From assembly GCA_011321845.1 (NCBI GenBank), contig DROQ01000254.1:1-49060 (forward strand): a stretch of DNA of 49,060 nucleotides, in the 5' to 3' direction. A model generated the notes under the pieces. That model was given only the letters and a program-made list of their open reading frames with translations. It was not told where the DNA came from and did no database searches. Shown here in pieces: positions 37,369 to 45,298 of the stretch. Position numbers and translations under genes: made by a program. Origin of the DNA: Planctomycetota bacterium (GTDB lineage Bacteria > Planctomycetota > UBA1135 > GCA-002748355). Numbering within the stretch: the stretch's first letter is position 1; each line of letters starts with the position of its first letter.

Positions 37369-38811
37369 ATGAAAGCGAAGCAAAGACATTCCTTGGGCTT
37401 GTGGGGCCTTTCCTTTGCCCTTTTTCTGGGGGCGGGGGTGGGCGAGCCCGGGGGAGGAGAGTTCTCATCCAAGCGCCAGAACTCCCCCGCCATGGCGGAG
37501 CGAACCAGGCTGGATCTGAGGGGGGTCCGCTGGAAGAAGGGTCCCGGGATCCCGCCCGTCCGGATTTCCCGGGTCAGCACTGTGGTACCCTGGCCGCGGG
37601 GGCTGGCCTGGTATGGGGATCGCCTCATTGTCCTCGCTCGCGGGCGGCACAGGCGCGCTGGGGGCTTGGACCCCAGGATCGAGGACCACGCGGGGAGTCT
37701 CTTCATGGTGGATCCCAACCTGGGGGAGGCCGTCCAGCCCGGGGGGGCCGCCGGGGTCCCCGGTTCCGGCGAACCCGAGAGCACTCCTCCCTCTCGGACC
37801 AACGGCAGCCTCTTCGCCAGGCCCCAGGGCTCCGTCTTCCATCTTTATGACCCGAGGATGGCTCCCGAAGAATCCCATGAGATCGACCGACCCTACTGCA
37901 GTCTGGTCTACGATCCCTCCTCCCGGAACTTTTTCATCTGCGGGTTTGCGGGGATCGACCTCCCCGGAGGACGTTTTCGAAAGAACGCCACCGACTCGGT
38001 GCTTCGTTTCGACCTCAGGTCCCGGCGTTGGTCGGTGGTGGAGAGCCACGCTTCCAGGATCGTTCCCGTATCGGCCCTGACTCGGGTAGTGCCCAACCAG
38101 TTCTTTCCCCATCACGATCCGGAGAGCAACCCGGCTCCCCATGGCTGGTTGAACGGTCCCGACGCTCTCTGCGTCTCGGGAGATCGGCTCTTCGCGGCCG
38201 GCAAGGACAACCACTGCGTGGTCTCGTACGACCTCGGCGCGCTGCGGAAGGATCCAGGGGCCGGCGCTCCACCGTCCCGACGGGTGCTGGGTCCCAGGCT
38301 CCGTGTCCGTATCGGAGGAGCCCTGCGCGAGATCGCGGCCCTCGGCCCTTCGGCCCTGGCTGCTCGGGATGGCTACCTCTACGTGGGTTATCGCACGACC
38401 TCCATTGTCCTCCGCTTTCCCCTCGACAAGAAGGGGCGGCTCCTCCCAGGCAGGCCGGGGGAATTGATCGCGGTCTTCGAGCCCTACGACCCCAAAAGGA
38501 GGAGGAGCGCCAACCTGATCGACCTGGCCTTCAACCCCCAGGGGGAACTCTTCGTCTCCTGCTCCAAGGAGGGGAGGATCTGGAACATCGGCAAGCCCGA
38601 TCCCGACCAGGTTTTCCAGGGCAACGACCAGTTGGAGAAGGTTCCCACCAGCGCGCCTCCCTACGCCGACCTTCGCATCCTCCTGGGAAAAAAGACCGCT
38701 TGCGGAAACATCCTCTTCGACCGCCATGGCCGGCTCTTCCTCTGTGCGGGAAACTATGACACTCCCTCGCGCAAGCTCGCTGGGGTCATCTACCGCGTGG
38801 AAAAAAAATAG
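37369..38811 (+). CDS. Secreted beta-propeller-like protein of unknown function
   Basis: 480 residues with signal peptide MKAKQRHSLGLWGLSFALFL and GAGGGAAG before the ATG. The mature protein has recurrent propeller-type strands with aromatic and glycine turns: RGLAWYGDRLIVLARGR, GSLFMVDPNLGEAV, SVFHLYDPRM, CSLVYDPSSRNFFICGF, DALCVSGDRLFAAGKDNH, GYLYVGYRTTSIVLRFPL, DLAFNPQGELFVSCSKEG and GNILFDRHGRLFLCAGN. The repeats resemble NHL or SMP-30-type propellers, which bind ligands or act as lactonases. No catalytic motif is certain. Confidence 0.8.
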   Translation: MKAKQRHSLGLWGLSFALFLGAGVGEPGGGEFSSKRQNSPAMAERTRLDLRGVRWKKGPGIPPVRISRVSTVVPWPRGLAWYGDRLIVLARGRHRRAGGLDPRIEDHAGSLFMVDPNLGEAVQPGGAAGVPGSGEPESTPPSRTNGSLFARPQGSVFHLYDPRMAPEESHEIDRPYCSLVYDPSSRNFFICGFAGIDLPGGRFRKNATDSVLRFDLRSRRWSVVESHASRIVPVSALTRVVPNQFFPHHDPESNPAPHGWLNGPDALCVSGDRLFAAGKDNHCVVSYDLGALRKDPGAGAPPSRRVLGPRLRVRIGGALREIAALGPSALAARDGYLYVGYRTTSIVLRFPLDKKGRLLPGRPGELIAVFEPYDPKRRRSANLIDLAFNPQGELFVSCSKEGRIWNIGKPDPDQVFQGNDQLEKVPTSAPPYADLRILLGKKTACGNILFDRHGRLFLCAGNYDTPSRKLAGVIYRVEKK

Positions 38812-38884
38812 TCCCCCCTCCAGCTTGGGTGGGACGGGACCTTTCTTTTTCCAATCCCCCCACCTGAACCGCTCCCTTCCCTGC

Positions 38885-38890
38885 TATCCT
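38885..38890 (+). promoter_or_regulatory. TANNNT -10-like element before the GCS2-CBS gene
   Basis: TATCCT ends seven bases before the ATG at 38898, and no Shine-Dalgarno is present. No convincing -35 box is seen 16-18 bases upstream. Confidence 0.35.
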
Positions 38891-38897
38891 ATGGGGC

Positions 38898-40814
38898 ATG
38901 GGCGAACACGACGTCAACCTGCCTCAGAGCGAAGCCGCCTCTCAAGCCTTTATGAAGAACCTCCTCGACGAGGTCCGGATCTTCGCTCGCATGCTGGAAA
39001 AACCCGAACTCTTCGAGTCGGGGGTGCGGAGAATTGGTGCTGAGCAGGAGATGTTTCTGGTGGACCGTTCCGGCCGGCCGGCGAACCTCTCCGGTCCCAT
39101 GTTGGCCAAGCTCTCGGACCCGCACTTCACGACGGAGCTGGCCCAGTTCAACCTCGAGGCCAACCTATCGCCCCAGGTCCTGGGAGGAAACTGTCTGCGC
39201 CGCATGGAGGAGGAGTGCCTGGACCTCGTGGGCAAGGCGCGCGAGGCAGCCCGCGCGGAGGGTGGGGAGGTCCTGCTGACCGGCATCCTTCCGACCATCC
39301 TCCAGTCGGACCTGAGCCTGGACAACATGACCCCCAACCCCCGCTACCGCGCTCTCAACGACGCGGTGATCGGTCTCAAGGGGGGAGAGGTCCATGTTCT
39401 CATCAAGGGCGCGGACGAGCTGGACATCCGGCACGACAACGTGATGCTCGAGGCTGTGAACACCAGTTTCCAGGTGCATTTCCAGGTGCATCCCAAGGAG
39501 TTTGCCAATCTCTACAACATCGCCCAGGTTGTCACCGCCCCTGTCCTCGCAGCCGCGGTCAACTCTCCGCTTCTGCTCGGCAAGCGCCTCTGGAAGGAAA
39601 CGCGGATCGCGGTCTTCCAGCACTCGGTGGACGCGCGATCGGTGACCCACCAGGCCCGGGGCAATCGCCCGCGGGTGCATTTCGGCGATGACTGGGTTCG
39701 GGAGTCGGTGCTGGAGATCATCAAGGAGGACATTGCGAGGTTCCGGGTGATGCTGACCACCGAAATCGACGAGACGGCGGTGGAGGAGTTCAACGCGGGC
39801 AAGGCTCCCTGCTTCAAAGCCCTGCGACTCCACAACGGTACGGTCTACCGCTGGAACCGGGCCTGCTACGGAGTCAACGACGGCCTGGCGCATTTGAGGA
39901 TCGAAAACCGGGTCCTCCCCTCGGGGCCGACGGTTCTGGACGAGGTGGCCAACGCGGCTTTCTTCTTCGGCCTGCTTAGCGGCCTTTCGCACGCCATCCC
40001 CGACGTGCGCGAGCGGATGAAGTTCGCCGACGCCAAGACCAATTTCCTCGCCGCTGCGAGACGGGGGCTCAAAGCGCAGTTCACCTGGTTCGACGGACGC
40101 ACGTACTCTGCCCAGGAGTTGCTCCTGAAGGAATTGCTCCCCGAGGCCCGTCGCGGTCTCCTGGAGATGGACATCGACCCCGAGGACGTGGATCGCTACC
40201 TCAATGTCGTCGAGGAGCGGGTGAGGAAGGGGGCGACCGGCTCGGATTGGGCACTGCGCAGCCTCGAGGCCATGGGAGACAGGGGCACCACCGACCAGCG
40301 GATGAAGGCCCTCTGTCGCGGCCAGTTGCGCATGCAGCTCGAGGAGAAACCTGTCGGGACCTGGGACCTCGTCGACCTGGAGGAGGCTCCGGATTGGAGG
40401 GACAGCTACAGGACGGTGGGGCAGTTCATGACCACCGACCTCTTTACGGTGCGTCCCGAGGATCTCGTGGATTTCGCCGCCTCCCTGATGGACTGGGAGC
40501 ACATCCGCCATGTCCCGGTGGAGGACAACCAGGGGATGTTGGTGGGACTCGTTTCCCATCGCGCGCTGCTTCGCATGGTGGCGGAGGGAAAGAGTTCGGA
40601 GCGGGAGCCTGTGGCCGTCTCCTCCATCATGAAGAGAGATCCTCTCACGGTGGAGCCCGGGACCAAGACCTTGGACGCCATTCGTTTGATGAAGGACAAG
40701 CGGGTGGGTTGTCTCCCGGTCGTGGAAAACGGAAAGCTCGTTGGCATCGTGACCGAGCGGGATCTCGTCTTCGTCGCAGCCAAGCTGGTCGAAGAACAAT
40801 TGAAGAATTCTTGA
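38898..40814 (+). CDS. Glutamate-cysteine ligase-like (GCS2) protein fused to a CBS-domain pair
   Basis: 638 residues. The N-terminal 450 residues are a GCS2-type ATP-dependent carboxylate-amine ligase: RRIGAEQEMFLVD, LAQFNLEANLSPQVLGG, LLTGILPTILQSDLSLDNMT, NSPLLLGKRLWKETRIAVFQ and LRIENRVLPSGPT. Residues about 505-635 form two CBS motifs (TVGQFMTTDLFTVRPEDLVD, HVPVEDNQGMLVGLVS, SSIMKRDPLTVEPGTKTLDA, VGCLPVVENGKLVGIVTERD), which usually bind adenosine nucleotides and gate activity. Family members couple an amino acid to the gamma-carboxyl of glutamate; the substrate here is unknown. An AstE-like hydrolase follows 44 bases downstream. Confidence 0.9.
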   Translation: MGEHDVNLPQSEAASQAFMKNLLDEVRIFARMLEKPELFESGVRRIGAEQEMFLVDRSGRPANLSGPMLAKLSDPHFTTELAQFNLEANLSPQVLGGNCLRRMEEECLDLVGKAREAARAEGGEVLLTGILPTILQSDLSLDNMTPNPRYRALNDAVIGLKGGEVHVLIKGADELDIRHDNVMLEAVNTSFQVHFQVHPKEFANLYNIAQVVTAPVLAAAVNSPLLLGKRLWKETRIAVFQHSVDARSVTHQARGNRPRVHFGDDWVRESVLEIIKEDIARFRVMLTTEIDETAVEEFNAGKAPCFKALRLHNGTVYRWNRACYGVNDGLAHLRIENRVLPSGPTVLDEVANAAFFFGLLSGLSHAIPDVRERMKFADAKTNFLAAARRGLKAQFTWFDGRTYSAQELLLKELLPEARRGLLEMDIDPEDVDRYLNVVEERVRKGATGSDWALRSLEAMGDRGTTDQRMKALCRGQLRMQLEEKPVGTWDLVDLEEAPDWRDSYRTVGQFMTTDLFTVRPEDLVDFAASLMDWEHIRHVPVEDNQGMLVGLVSHRALLRMVAEGKSSEREPVAVSSIMKRDPLTVEPGTKTLDAIRLMKDKRVGCLPVVENGKLVGIVTERDLVFVAAKLVEEQLKNS

Positions 40815-40858
40815 GATCCGGGGGTTAGTCTGAGCGGGGGCCAGGAGACCCCCCAAGG

Positions 40859-42085
40859 ATGGATGAGCGTAGAGCCGTGGAGCAGCCGGGAGGGAGACAA
40901 GCGATGGGTGGAGCCGAAGAGTCCCAGCGCCTGATCCCTCTTCACGGGTTTCAGCGTGTGCTGGGGACTTTTGGCGAGGAGGACGAGGGGCCGCTCTTCT
41001 TGATTACGGCGGGGATCCATGGGAACGAACGGGCGGGGGTCGAAGCGGTCCAGCGGGTCTTCGCCGCGCTCCGAGAAGCCCAGGGGACGCCCGCGGGGCG
41101 GTTCAAGGGGCGCTGCGTTGCCTTTGCGGGCAACCTCAAGGGGCTGCGCGCCGGGGTGCGTTTCATCGACCAGGATTTGAACCGGCTCTGGACCAAGAAG
41201 GGGATCGCCAGGTTGCTCGCCGGGGACCCGAGCCTGGATGACGCAGAGGAGGCGGAGGCGCGGGAGCTGCTGGGGTGCTTCGAGAAAGAGTTGGGGCGAG
41301 CGAGGGGCAAGGTGCTGATCATGGACCTGCATACCAGCTCGGCGGACGGACCGCCCTTCTCCTGCATGGGGGACACCATTCCCAACCGCAAGCTGGCCTT
41401 CGCCCTCCCTGTTCCTGTGATCCTCGGCCTCGAGGAGGCCATCGACGGTGCGATGTTGGATTGGTTCTACGAGCAGGGGCACGTGGCCATCGCGGTGGAG
41501 GGGGGCAAGCACCAGGCCCGGGAGACCGTGGACAACCTCGAGGCCATGATCTGGATTGCCTTGGTGGCATCGGGGAACCTGCACGAGCGGGACCTTCCGC
41601 GGCTCGGGGATTTCAAACGCCTTCTCGAGCGCGAAGTAAGGGGGATTCCGCATATCCTGGAGATCCGCTATCGGGAGGTGATCCGTCCGGGGGAGAAGTT
41701 TCACATGATCCCCGGCTTCAAGACCTTCGACCGGATTCAAAAGGGAACTCCCTTGGCCGAGAAGGATGGCGAGGTCCTCCGGGCGACCGAGGACGGGTAC
41801 GTCCTGCTTCCTTTGTACCAAGGGCAGGGGGAGGATGGTTTCTTCATCGGCCGAAGGGTCCCGCGATTCTGGCTCCTGGTTGCCTCCCTGCTTCGTCGTC
41901 TGCACGCGAGCCGGCTGCTGCCGCTTTTGCCCGGTGTGCGCCCGCATCCCGAAAAAAAGGACCGCTTCCTCGTCGATCCCAAGATTGCCCGCTGGGGGAC
42001 GGTTCAAGTCTTCCACCTTCTTGGGTATCGTCGTCGGCGCCCCGAAGGGGACCAGCTGGTCTTCTCTCGTCGTCCCCAATGGTAG
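40859..42085 (+). CDS. Succinylglutamate desuccinylase/aspartoacylase family zinc hydrolase
   Basis: 408 residues. Zinc-binding His and Glu are in ITAGIHGNERAGVEAV, the third ligand His in LIMDLHTSSADGP, and the catalytic Glu in GHVAIAVEGGKH. Together these are the AstE/AspA metallocarboxypeptidase pattern. The C-terminal part has the beta-barrel extension with FHMIPGFKTFDRIQKGTPLA. It cleaves an N-acyl or amide bond in a small amino-acid derivative. It is next to a GCS2-type ligase, so the two may make and break related amides (inference). A second ATG at 40904, preceded by GGGAGGGAG, could be the true start. Confidence 0.85.
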   Translation: MDERRAVEQPGGRQAMGGAEESQRLIPLHGFQRVLGTFGEEDEGPLFLITAGIHGNERAGVEAVQRVFAALREAQGTPAGRFKGRCVAFAGNLKGLRAGVRFIDQDLNRLWTKKGIARLLAGDPSLDDAEEAEARELLGCFEKELGRARGKVLIMDLHTSSADGPPFSCMGDTIPNRKLAFALPVPVILGLEEAIDGAMLDWFYEQGHVAIAVEGGKHQARETVDNLEAMIWIALVASGNLHERDLPRLGDFKRLLEREVRGIPHILEIRYREVIRPGEKFHMIPGFKTFDRIQKGTPLAEKDGEVLRATEDGYVLLPLYQGQGEDGFFIGRRVPRFWLLVASLLRRLHASRLLPLLPGVRPHPEKKDRFLVDPKIARWGTVQVFHLLGYRRRRPEGDQLVFSRRPQW

Positions 42086-42142
42086 GGGTGGGCGCGCCGC
42101 GCCCCGTCGCGGCTTGGACGCAATGTGAAAGAGGAGCGCCGC

Positions 42143-42700
42143 ATGTCGATTCGTGACCAGATCCAGATCATTCTCCGGGAGATCGGGGAGGACCCCGGGC
42201 GGGAGGGGCTGCGGGACACCCCTCTTCGGGTGGAAAAGGCCCTGGGGGATCTCACCCGGGGTTACCAGGAGGATCCCCGCGAGGTGATCGGCAAGGGGCT
42301 CTTCGAGGCCGAGTGCGACGAGATGGTCGTGGTCAAGGACATCGAGCTCTACTCGCTCTGCGAACACCACATGCTGCCCTTTTTCGGCAAGGCCCACGTG
42401 GCTTACATCCCCGACAAGATGATCGTCGGGCTGTCCAAGATCGCGCGCGTCGTCGACATCTTCGCGCGCAGGCTTCAGGTGCAGGAGCGGATGACCGTGC
42501 AGATCGCCGAGGCCTTCGAGGATGTGTTGAAGCCCAAGGGCGTCGCCGTCCTGATCGAGGCCGCCCACCTCTGCATGATGATGAGGGGGGTGCAGAAGCA
42601 GAACTCCGTCACCGTGACCTCCTGCGTGCGGGGGCGTTTCCGCAGCGACGATCGGACCCGCTCCGAGTTCATGCGCATCCTCCACGGGCACCGTGGCTGA
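42143..42700 (+). CDS. folE: GTP cyclohydrolase I
   Basis: Makes 7,8-dihydroneopterin triphosphate from GTP, the first step to folate and pterins. 185 residues with the zinc/catalytic motif [40 protein letters not shown] and [20 protein letters not shown], which holds the second zinc Cys. GAGGAG lies seven bases before the ATG; a GTG 18 bases upstream would add six residues. It overlaps the next gene by eight bases. Confidence 0.96.
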   Translation: MSIRDQIQIILREIGEDPGREGLRDTPLRVEKALGDLTRGYQEDPREVIGKGLFEAECDEMVVVKDIELYSLCEHHMLPFFGKAHVAYIPDKMIVGLSKIARVVDIFARRLQVQERMTVQIAEAFEDVLKPKGVAVLIEAAHLCMMMRGVQKQNSVTVTSCVRGRFRSDDRTRSEFMRILHGHRG

Positions 42701-44150
42701 GAGGAACAGGGCCTCCCGCCCCTGGCCCCTGCCTCCCGGAGGCTGGCCGAGCCGTGAAGAAGCCAAGGAGGCCCTCCTCTTCCAGCCCATGGACCTGGGG
42801 TCCCTCCGCCTGAAGCGCCGCACTTGGGTGCCCGCCATGGTGCCCTGGCGGGCCACCGAGGACGGCTTTGTTACCCAGGCCAACCTCGACTGGTATGGGC
42901 GCTTCGCCCGCGGGCGTCCCGGGGTCCTCGTCCTCGAAGCCACCGGCATCCGGGACATCCCGAGCGGCCCCCTGCTGCGCATCTCGCACGAGCGTTTCAT
43001 CCCCGGCCTGTCCCGCATCGTCCAGAGGGTGCGCGAGGAGAGCGGGGGAGAGACCCGCCTCCTGATCCAGATCCTCGATTTCCTGCGCATCCGCCGCCGC
43101 CCCGAGCCTTCGGTCTACTTCGAGCGCTTCTTCGAGCTGCGCCCCGAGCACCGCCGTCGCCTCGAGGCGCTGGCCCCCGAGGTCGCCGCCCTCCCCGAGG
43201 GGGAGCTGCGCCGGTGGCTTGCGGTCCAGGGCCAGGACCTCCTCGCAGGGGTCCTGGACCCCCGCGAGTTCCAGGACCTGGTCTACGGCGCCCGCGAGAG
43301 CGTGAACGACCTGCATCTCCCCTGGATCCGGGACCTCCCGCGCGCTCTTCCCTCCCTCTTCGCCCAGGCCGCCGCCCGCGCCAAGGAGGCCGGTTTCGAC
43401 GGCGTCGAGCTGCATTACGCCCACGCCTACACCATGGCCCAGTTCCTCTCCCGCACCAACGAGCGGGACGACGGCTACGGCGGCAGCCCCGAGGCCCGTC
43501 TCCGCCTCCCCCTCGAGGTCATCGCCGCCGTCCGCGCCGCGGTGGGGGAGGATTACTGCCTCGGCTGCCGCATGCTCGGCGACGAGGTCATCCCCGGCGG
43601 CAGTCGCATCGAGGACGCCAGCGGGTACGCCGAGGCCTTCGCCCGCGCCGGCCTCGACTTCCTCTCCATCTCCAAGGGCGGCAAGTTCGAAGATGCGAAA
43701 CCACCCCGCGTCGGCGAAGCCGCCTACCCCTACACCGGCCCCAGCGGCCACGAGTGCATGCCGACCACCCGCATCGGCCCCCCCGGCCCCTGGTCCCGCA
43801 ACGTCCCCCTCGCCGCCCAGATCCGCGCCCGTGTCCGCGCCGCCGGCTTCACCACCCCCGTCGTCACCGCCGGCGGCATCGCCGGCTTCACCCAGGCCGA
43901 AAACCTCCTCCAAAAGGGCAACGCCGACCTCATCGCCTCCGCCCGCCAGAGCCTCGCCGATCCCGACTGGTTCCTCAAGATGGAACAGGGCCGCGGCCAC
44001 GAAATCCGCCGCTGCACCTTCACCAACTACTGCGAAGGCCTCGACCGCCGCCACAAAGAAGTCACCTGCAAACTCTGGGACCGCCTCTTCACCCCCGGCG
44101 ACCCCATCCCCCTCTCCAAAGACAAGAAACGCCGCCTCCTCCCACCCTGA
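42693..44150 (+). CDS. NADH:flavin oxidoreductase, old yellow enzyme family
   Basis: FMN barrel enzyme of about 485 residues that reduces activated double bonds or related substrates. [20 protein letters not shown] opens the barrel. RLLIQILDF is an inner strand. [20 protein letters not shown] carries the His/Asn-type substrate site, then [40 protein letters not shown] and [19 protein letters not shown] form the phosphate site. About 70 residues (150-220) are inserted relative to short family members. The GTG start overlaps folE. The 3' half uses almost only C- or G-ending codons. Substrate unknown. Confidence 0.88.
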   Translation: MAERNRASRPWPLPPGGWPSREEAKEALLFQPMDLGSLRLKRRTWVPAMVPWRATEDGFVTQANLDWYGRFARGRPGVLVLEATGIRDIPSGPLLRISHERFIPGLSRIVQRVREESGGETRLLIQILDFLRIRRRPEPSVYFERFFELRPEHRRRLEALAPEVAALPEGELRRWLAVQGQDLLAGVLDPREFQDLVYGARESVNDLHLPWIRDLPRALPSLFAQAAARAKEAGFDGVELHYAHAYTMAQFLSRTNERDDGYGGSPEARLRLPLEVIAAVRAAVGEDYCLGCRMLGDEVIPGGSRIEDASGYAEAFARAGLDFLSISKGGKFEDAKPPRVGEAAYPYTGPSGHECMPTTRIGPPGPWSRNVPLAAQIRARVRAAGFTTPVVTAGGIAGFTQAENLLQKGNADLIASARQSLADPDWFLKMEQGRGHEIRRCTFTNYCEGLDRRHKEVTCKLWDRLFTPGDPIPLSKDKKRRLLPP

Positions 44151-44197
44151 TCCTCTCCCGCTCCTCCCCCAAACCCTCAAACCCCAGCCCTTTCCCT

Positions 44198-44226
44198 TTG
44201 CCATCCGCCCCCCTTCTCGCTACATT
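44198..44226 (+). promoter_or_regulatory. Sigma70-type promoter of tRNA-Met
   Basis: TTGCCA (44198-44203) and TACATT (44221-44226) are exactly 17 bases apart. The expected start of transcription falls about seven bases before the mature tRNA end at 44240. The best promoter match I find in the window. Confidence 0.65.
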
Positions 44227-44239
44227 TCCTGCCCTTCAT

Positions 44240-44316
44240 GGCGGGGTAGCTCAGTTGGTGAGAGCGCAGGATTCATAACCCTGAGGTCGACGGTTCAAGT
44301 CCGTCCCCCGCTACCA
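44240..44316 (+). tRNA. tRNA-Met (anticodon CAT)
   Basis: 77 bases including an encoded CCA. Acceptor ggcgggg/ccccgct, D arm gctc/gagc, anticodon loop ttcataa with CAT, T arm with ggttcaagtcc. The closing pair of the anticodon stem is an A-C mismatch and the first acceptor pair is G-U. Elongator type is likely; a lysidine-modified isoleucine tRNA cannot be excluded from sequence alone. Confidence 0.92.
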
Positions 44317-44331
44317 AAGCAGAGAACCCCC

Positions 44332-44458
44332 GTAGAAAACCCCCGTAGGAAACGCCCGTAGGAAACGCCTCCAGGCGTTTCACGTAGAAAACACCTCCAG
44401 GTGTTTTAGTAGAAAACCCCTCCAGGGGTTTTAAGTAGGAAACGCCTCCAGGCGTTTC
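44332..44458. repeat. Array of four tandem hairpins with co-varying stems
   Basis: Hairpins at 44362-44381, 44388-44407, 44413-44432 and 44439-44458, spaced 25-26 bases. Each is 8 bp around the loop TCCA. The stems are gaaacgcc/ggcgtttc, aaaacacc/ggtgtttt, aaaacccc/ggggtttt and gaaacgcc/ggcgtttc, so each base change is matched on the other arm. Units are joined by gta. Two 13-base half-units (gtagaaaaccccc and gtaggaaacgccc) lead into the array. It begins 16 bases after tRNA-Met. Confidence 0.9.
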
Positions 44459-44603
44459 CCCACCCCCCTTGACCCCCCAACCAAACCATGCTCCAATCCC
44501 CCCCAACCCGGGACCACCAACAACCCCGTTCCATCCCAATTTAATTTTTGACAACCAGAAGTTTGACAACCCCGAAAAGGAAAGACCAATGACCCTCTGC
44601 CCG
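44459..44603. other. C-rich spacer with duplicated TTGACA boxes
   Basis: A pyrimidine-rich stretch holds the direct repeat ttgacaacc at 44548 and 44563. Each copy contains a perfect -35 sequence TTGACA, but no good -10 follows at the right distance. AAGGAAAG then precedes an ATG at 44589. Confidence 0.4.
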
Positions 44604-44626
44604 TCTTCTCTTCTCTTCTCTTCTCT
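44604..44626 (+). repeat. Pentanucleotide microsatellite (CTTCT)n
   Basis: Four full copies of CTTCT (44605-44624) with partial copies at each end. It lies 15 bases inside a short reading frame that starts at ATG 44589 with a good ribosome-binding site. Copy-number change would shift frame. Confidence 0.8.
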
Positions 44627-44719
44627 AGCTGGCTCCCCAGCCTAACCCCCCTCCCCCAGGGCACCCCCAACCCCCCCTGGGCCACCCTCAGCACCAAAAC
44701 CCTGACCCCTCTCCACTGC

Positions 44720-45286
44720 ATGGCCTTCGACGCAGGCACCCCCCGAAGCAAATCCCTCCCCAAAGGCCCCATCCCCCAAAACGCAACCTCCCTCCAAGCC
44801 GGCGGCAAACAAGCCTTCACCCGCATCGGCATGGGCGCCTTCTGCCGAGAAACCCGCCGCTCCAAATCCGCCGAAGCCTACTGCTCCCTCTGGTTCCGCG
44901 GCGAAAACCACGACAAAACCAGCACCCTCCTCCTCCGCAGCTCCGCCGGAGGCCCCAGCGGCGAAGACCCCCTCTGCGTCGAGCATTGGATCAGCACCAA
45001 GACCCCCTGCACCGGCCGCCTCGTCCTTCGCGCCGCCTCCTTCGGCCCCAAGGGCTTGACCGGAGACTTCAAGATCCTCCTCCAGTCCGGCGAGTGGAGC
45101 TACGTCCTCAATTGGAACCCCAAAAAGCGCCTGACTCTCAAGGAGTTCAAAAACTTCAGCCTGACCTCCACCGGACTGCGAATCCGCTTTTTGGGCTACG
45201 CCAAAATGAGCGCCCAGGGAAAGGGCGTCTGGATGTCCCGCCTCCGCCTCTCCGTCCGTTTCACCGCAACAAAGGCCAGAGGCTGA
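44720..45286 (+). CDS. Protein of unknown function, probably the frame-shifted body of a secreted protein
   Basis: The open frame runs from 44567 to 45286, but its first usable start is ATG 44720, with no Shine-Dalgarno. From there it codes for 188 residues without signal peptide (SLWFRGENHDKTSTLLLRSS, GRLVLRAASFGPKGLTGDFK, GVWMSRLRLSVRF), beta-rich and C-ending in codon use. Upstream, ATG 44589 has AAGGAAAG before it and reads a signal-like peptide MTLCPSSLLFSSLAGSPA, then stops. The two frames differ by the equivalent of one CTTCT unit. I think the original gene started at 44589 and is now off, switchable or broken. No family recognised. It ends 12 bases before the next gene. Confidence 0.6.
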   Translation: MAFDAGTPRSKSLPKGPIPQNATSLQAGGKQAFTRIGMGAFCRETRRSKSAEAYCSLWFRGENHDKTSTLLLRSSAGGPSGEDPLCVEHWISTKTPCTGRLVLRAASFGPKGLTGDFKILLQSGEWSYVLNWNPKKRLTLKEFKNFSLTSTGLRIRFLGYAKMSAQGKGVWMSRLRLSVRFTATKARG

Positions 45287-45298
45287 GGAGGAGGAAGC

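Noticed and set aside
39165-40856. 563-codon minus-strand frame
   Set aside because: Antisense to the GCS2-CBS gene, which has unbroken family motifs.
42824-44278. 484-codon plus-strand frame in the old-yellow-enzyme region
   Set aside because: Translation is almost only Pro, Arg and His, typical of a shifted frame in C-rich sequence, and it runs through the tRNA.
44332-44458. CRISPR array
   Set aside because: The unit is a palindrome with only a few joining bases; there are no unique spacers of 25-40 bases and no cas genes.
44273-44569. 98-codon minus-strand frame with repeats such as LEAFPTGVSY and LEGFSTKTPGG
   Set aside because: The repeats come from the hairpin array and its end from the tRNA-Met complement; such frames are by-products of the palindromes.
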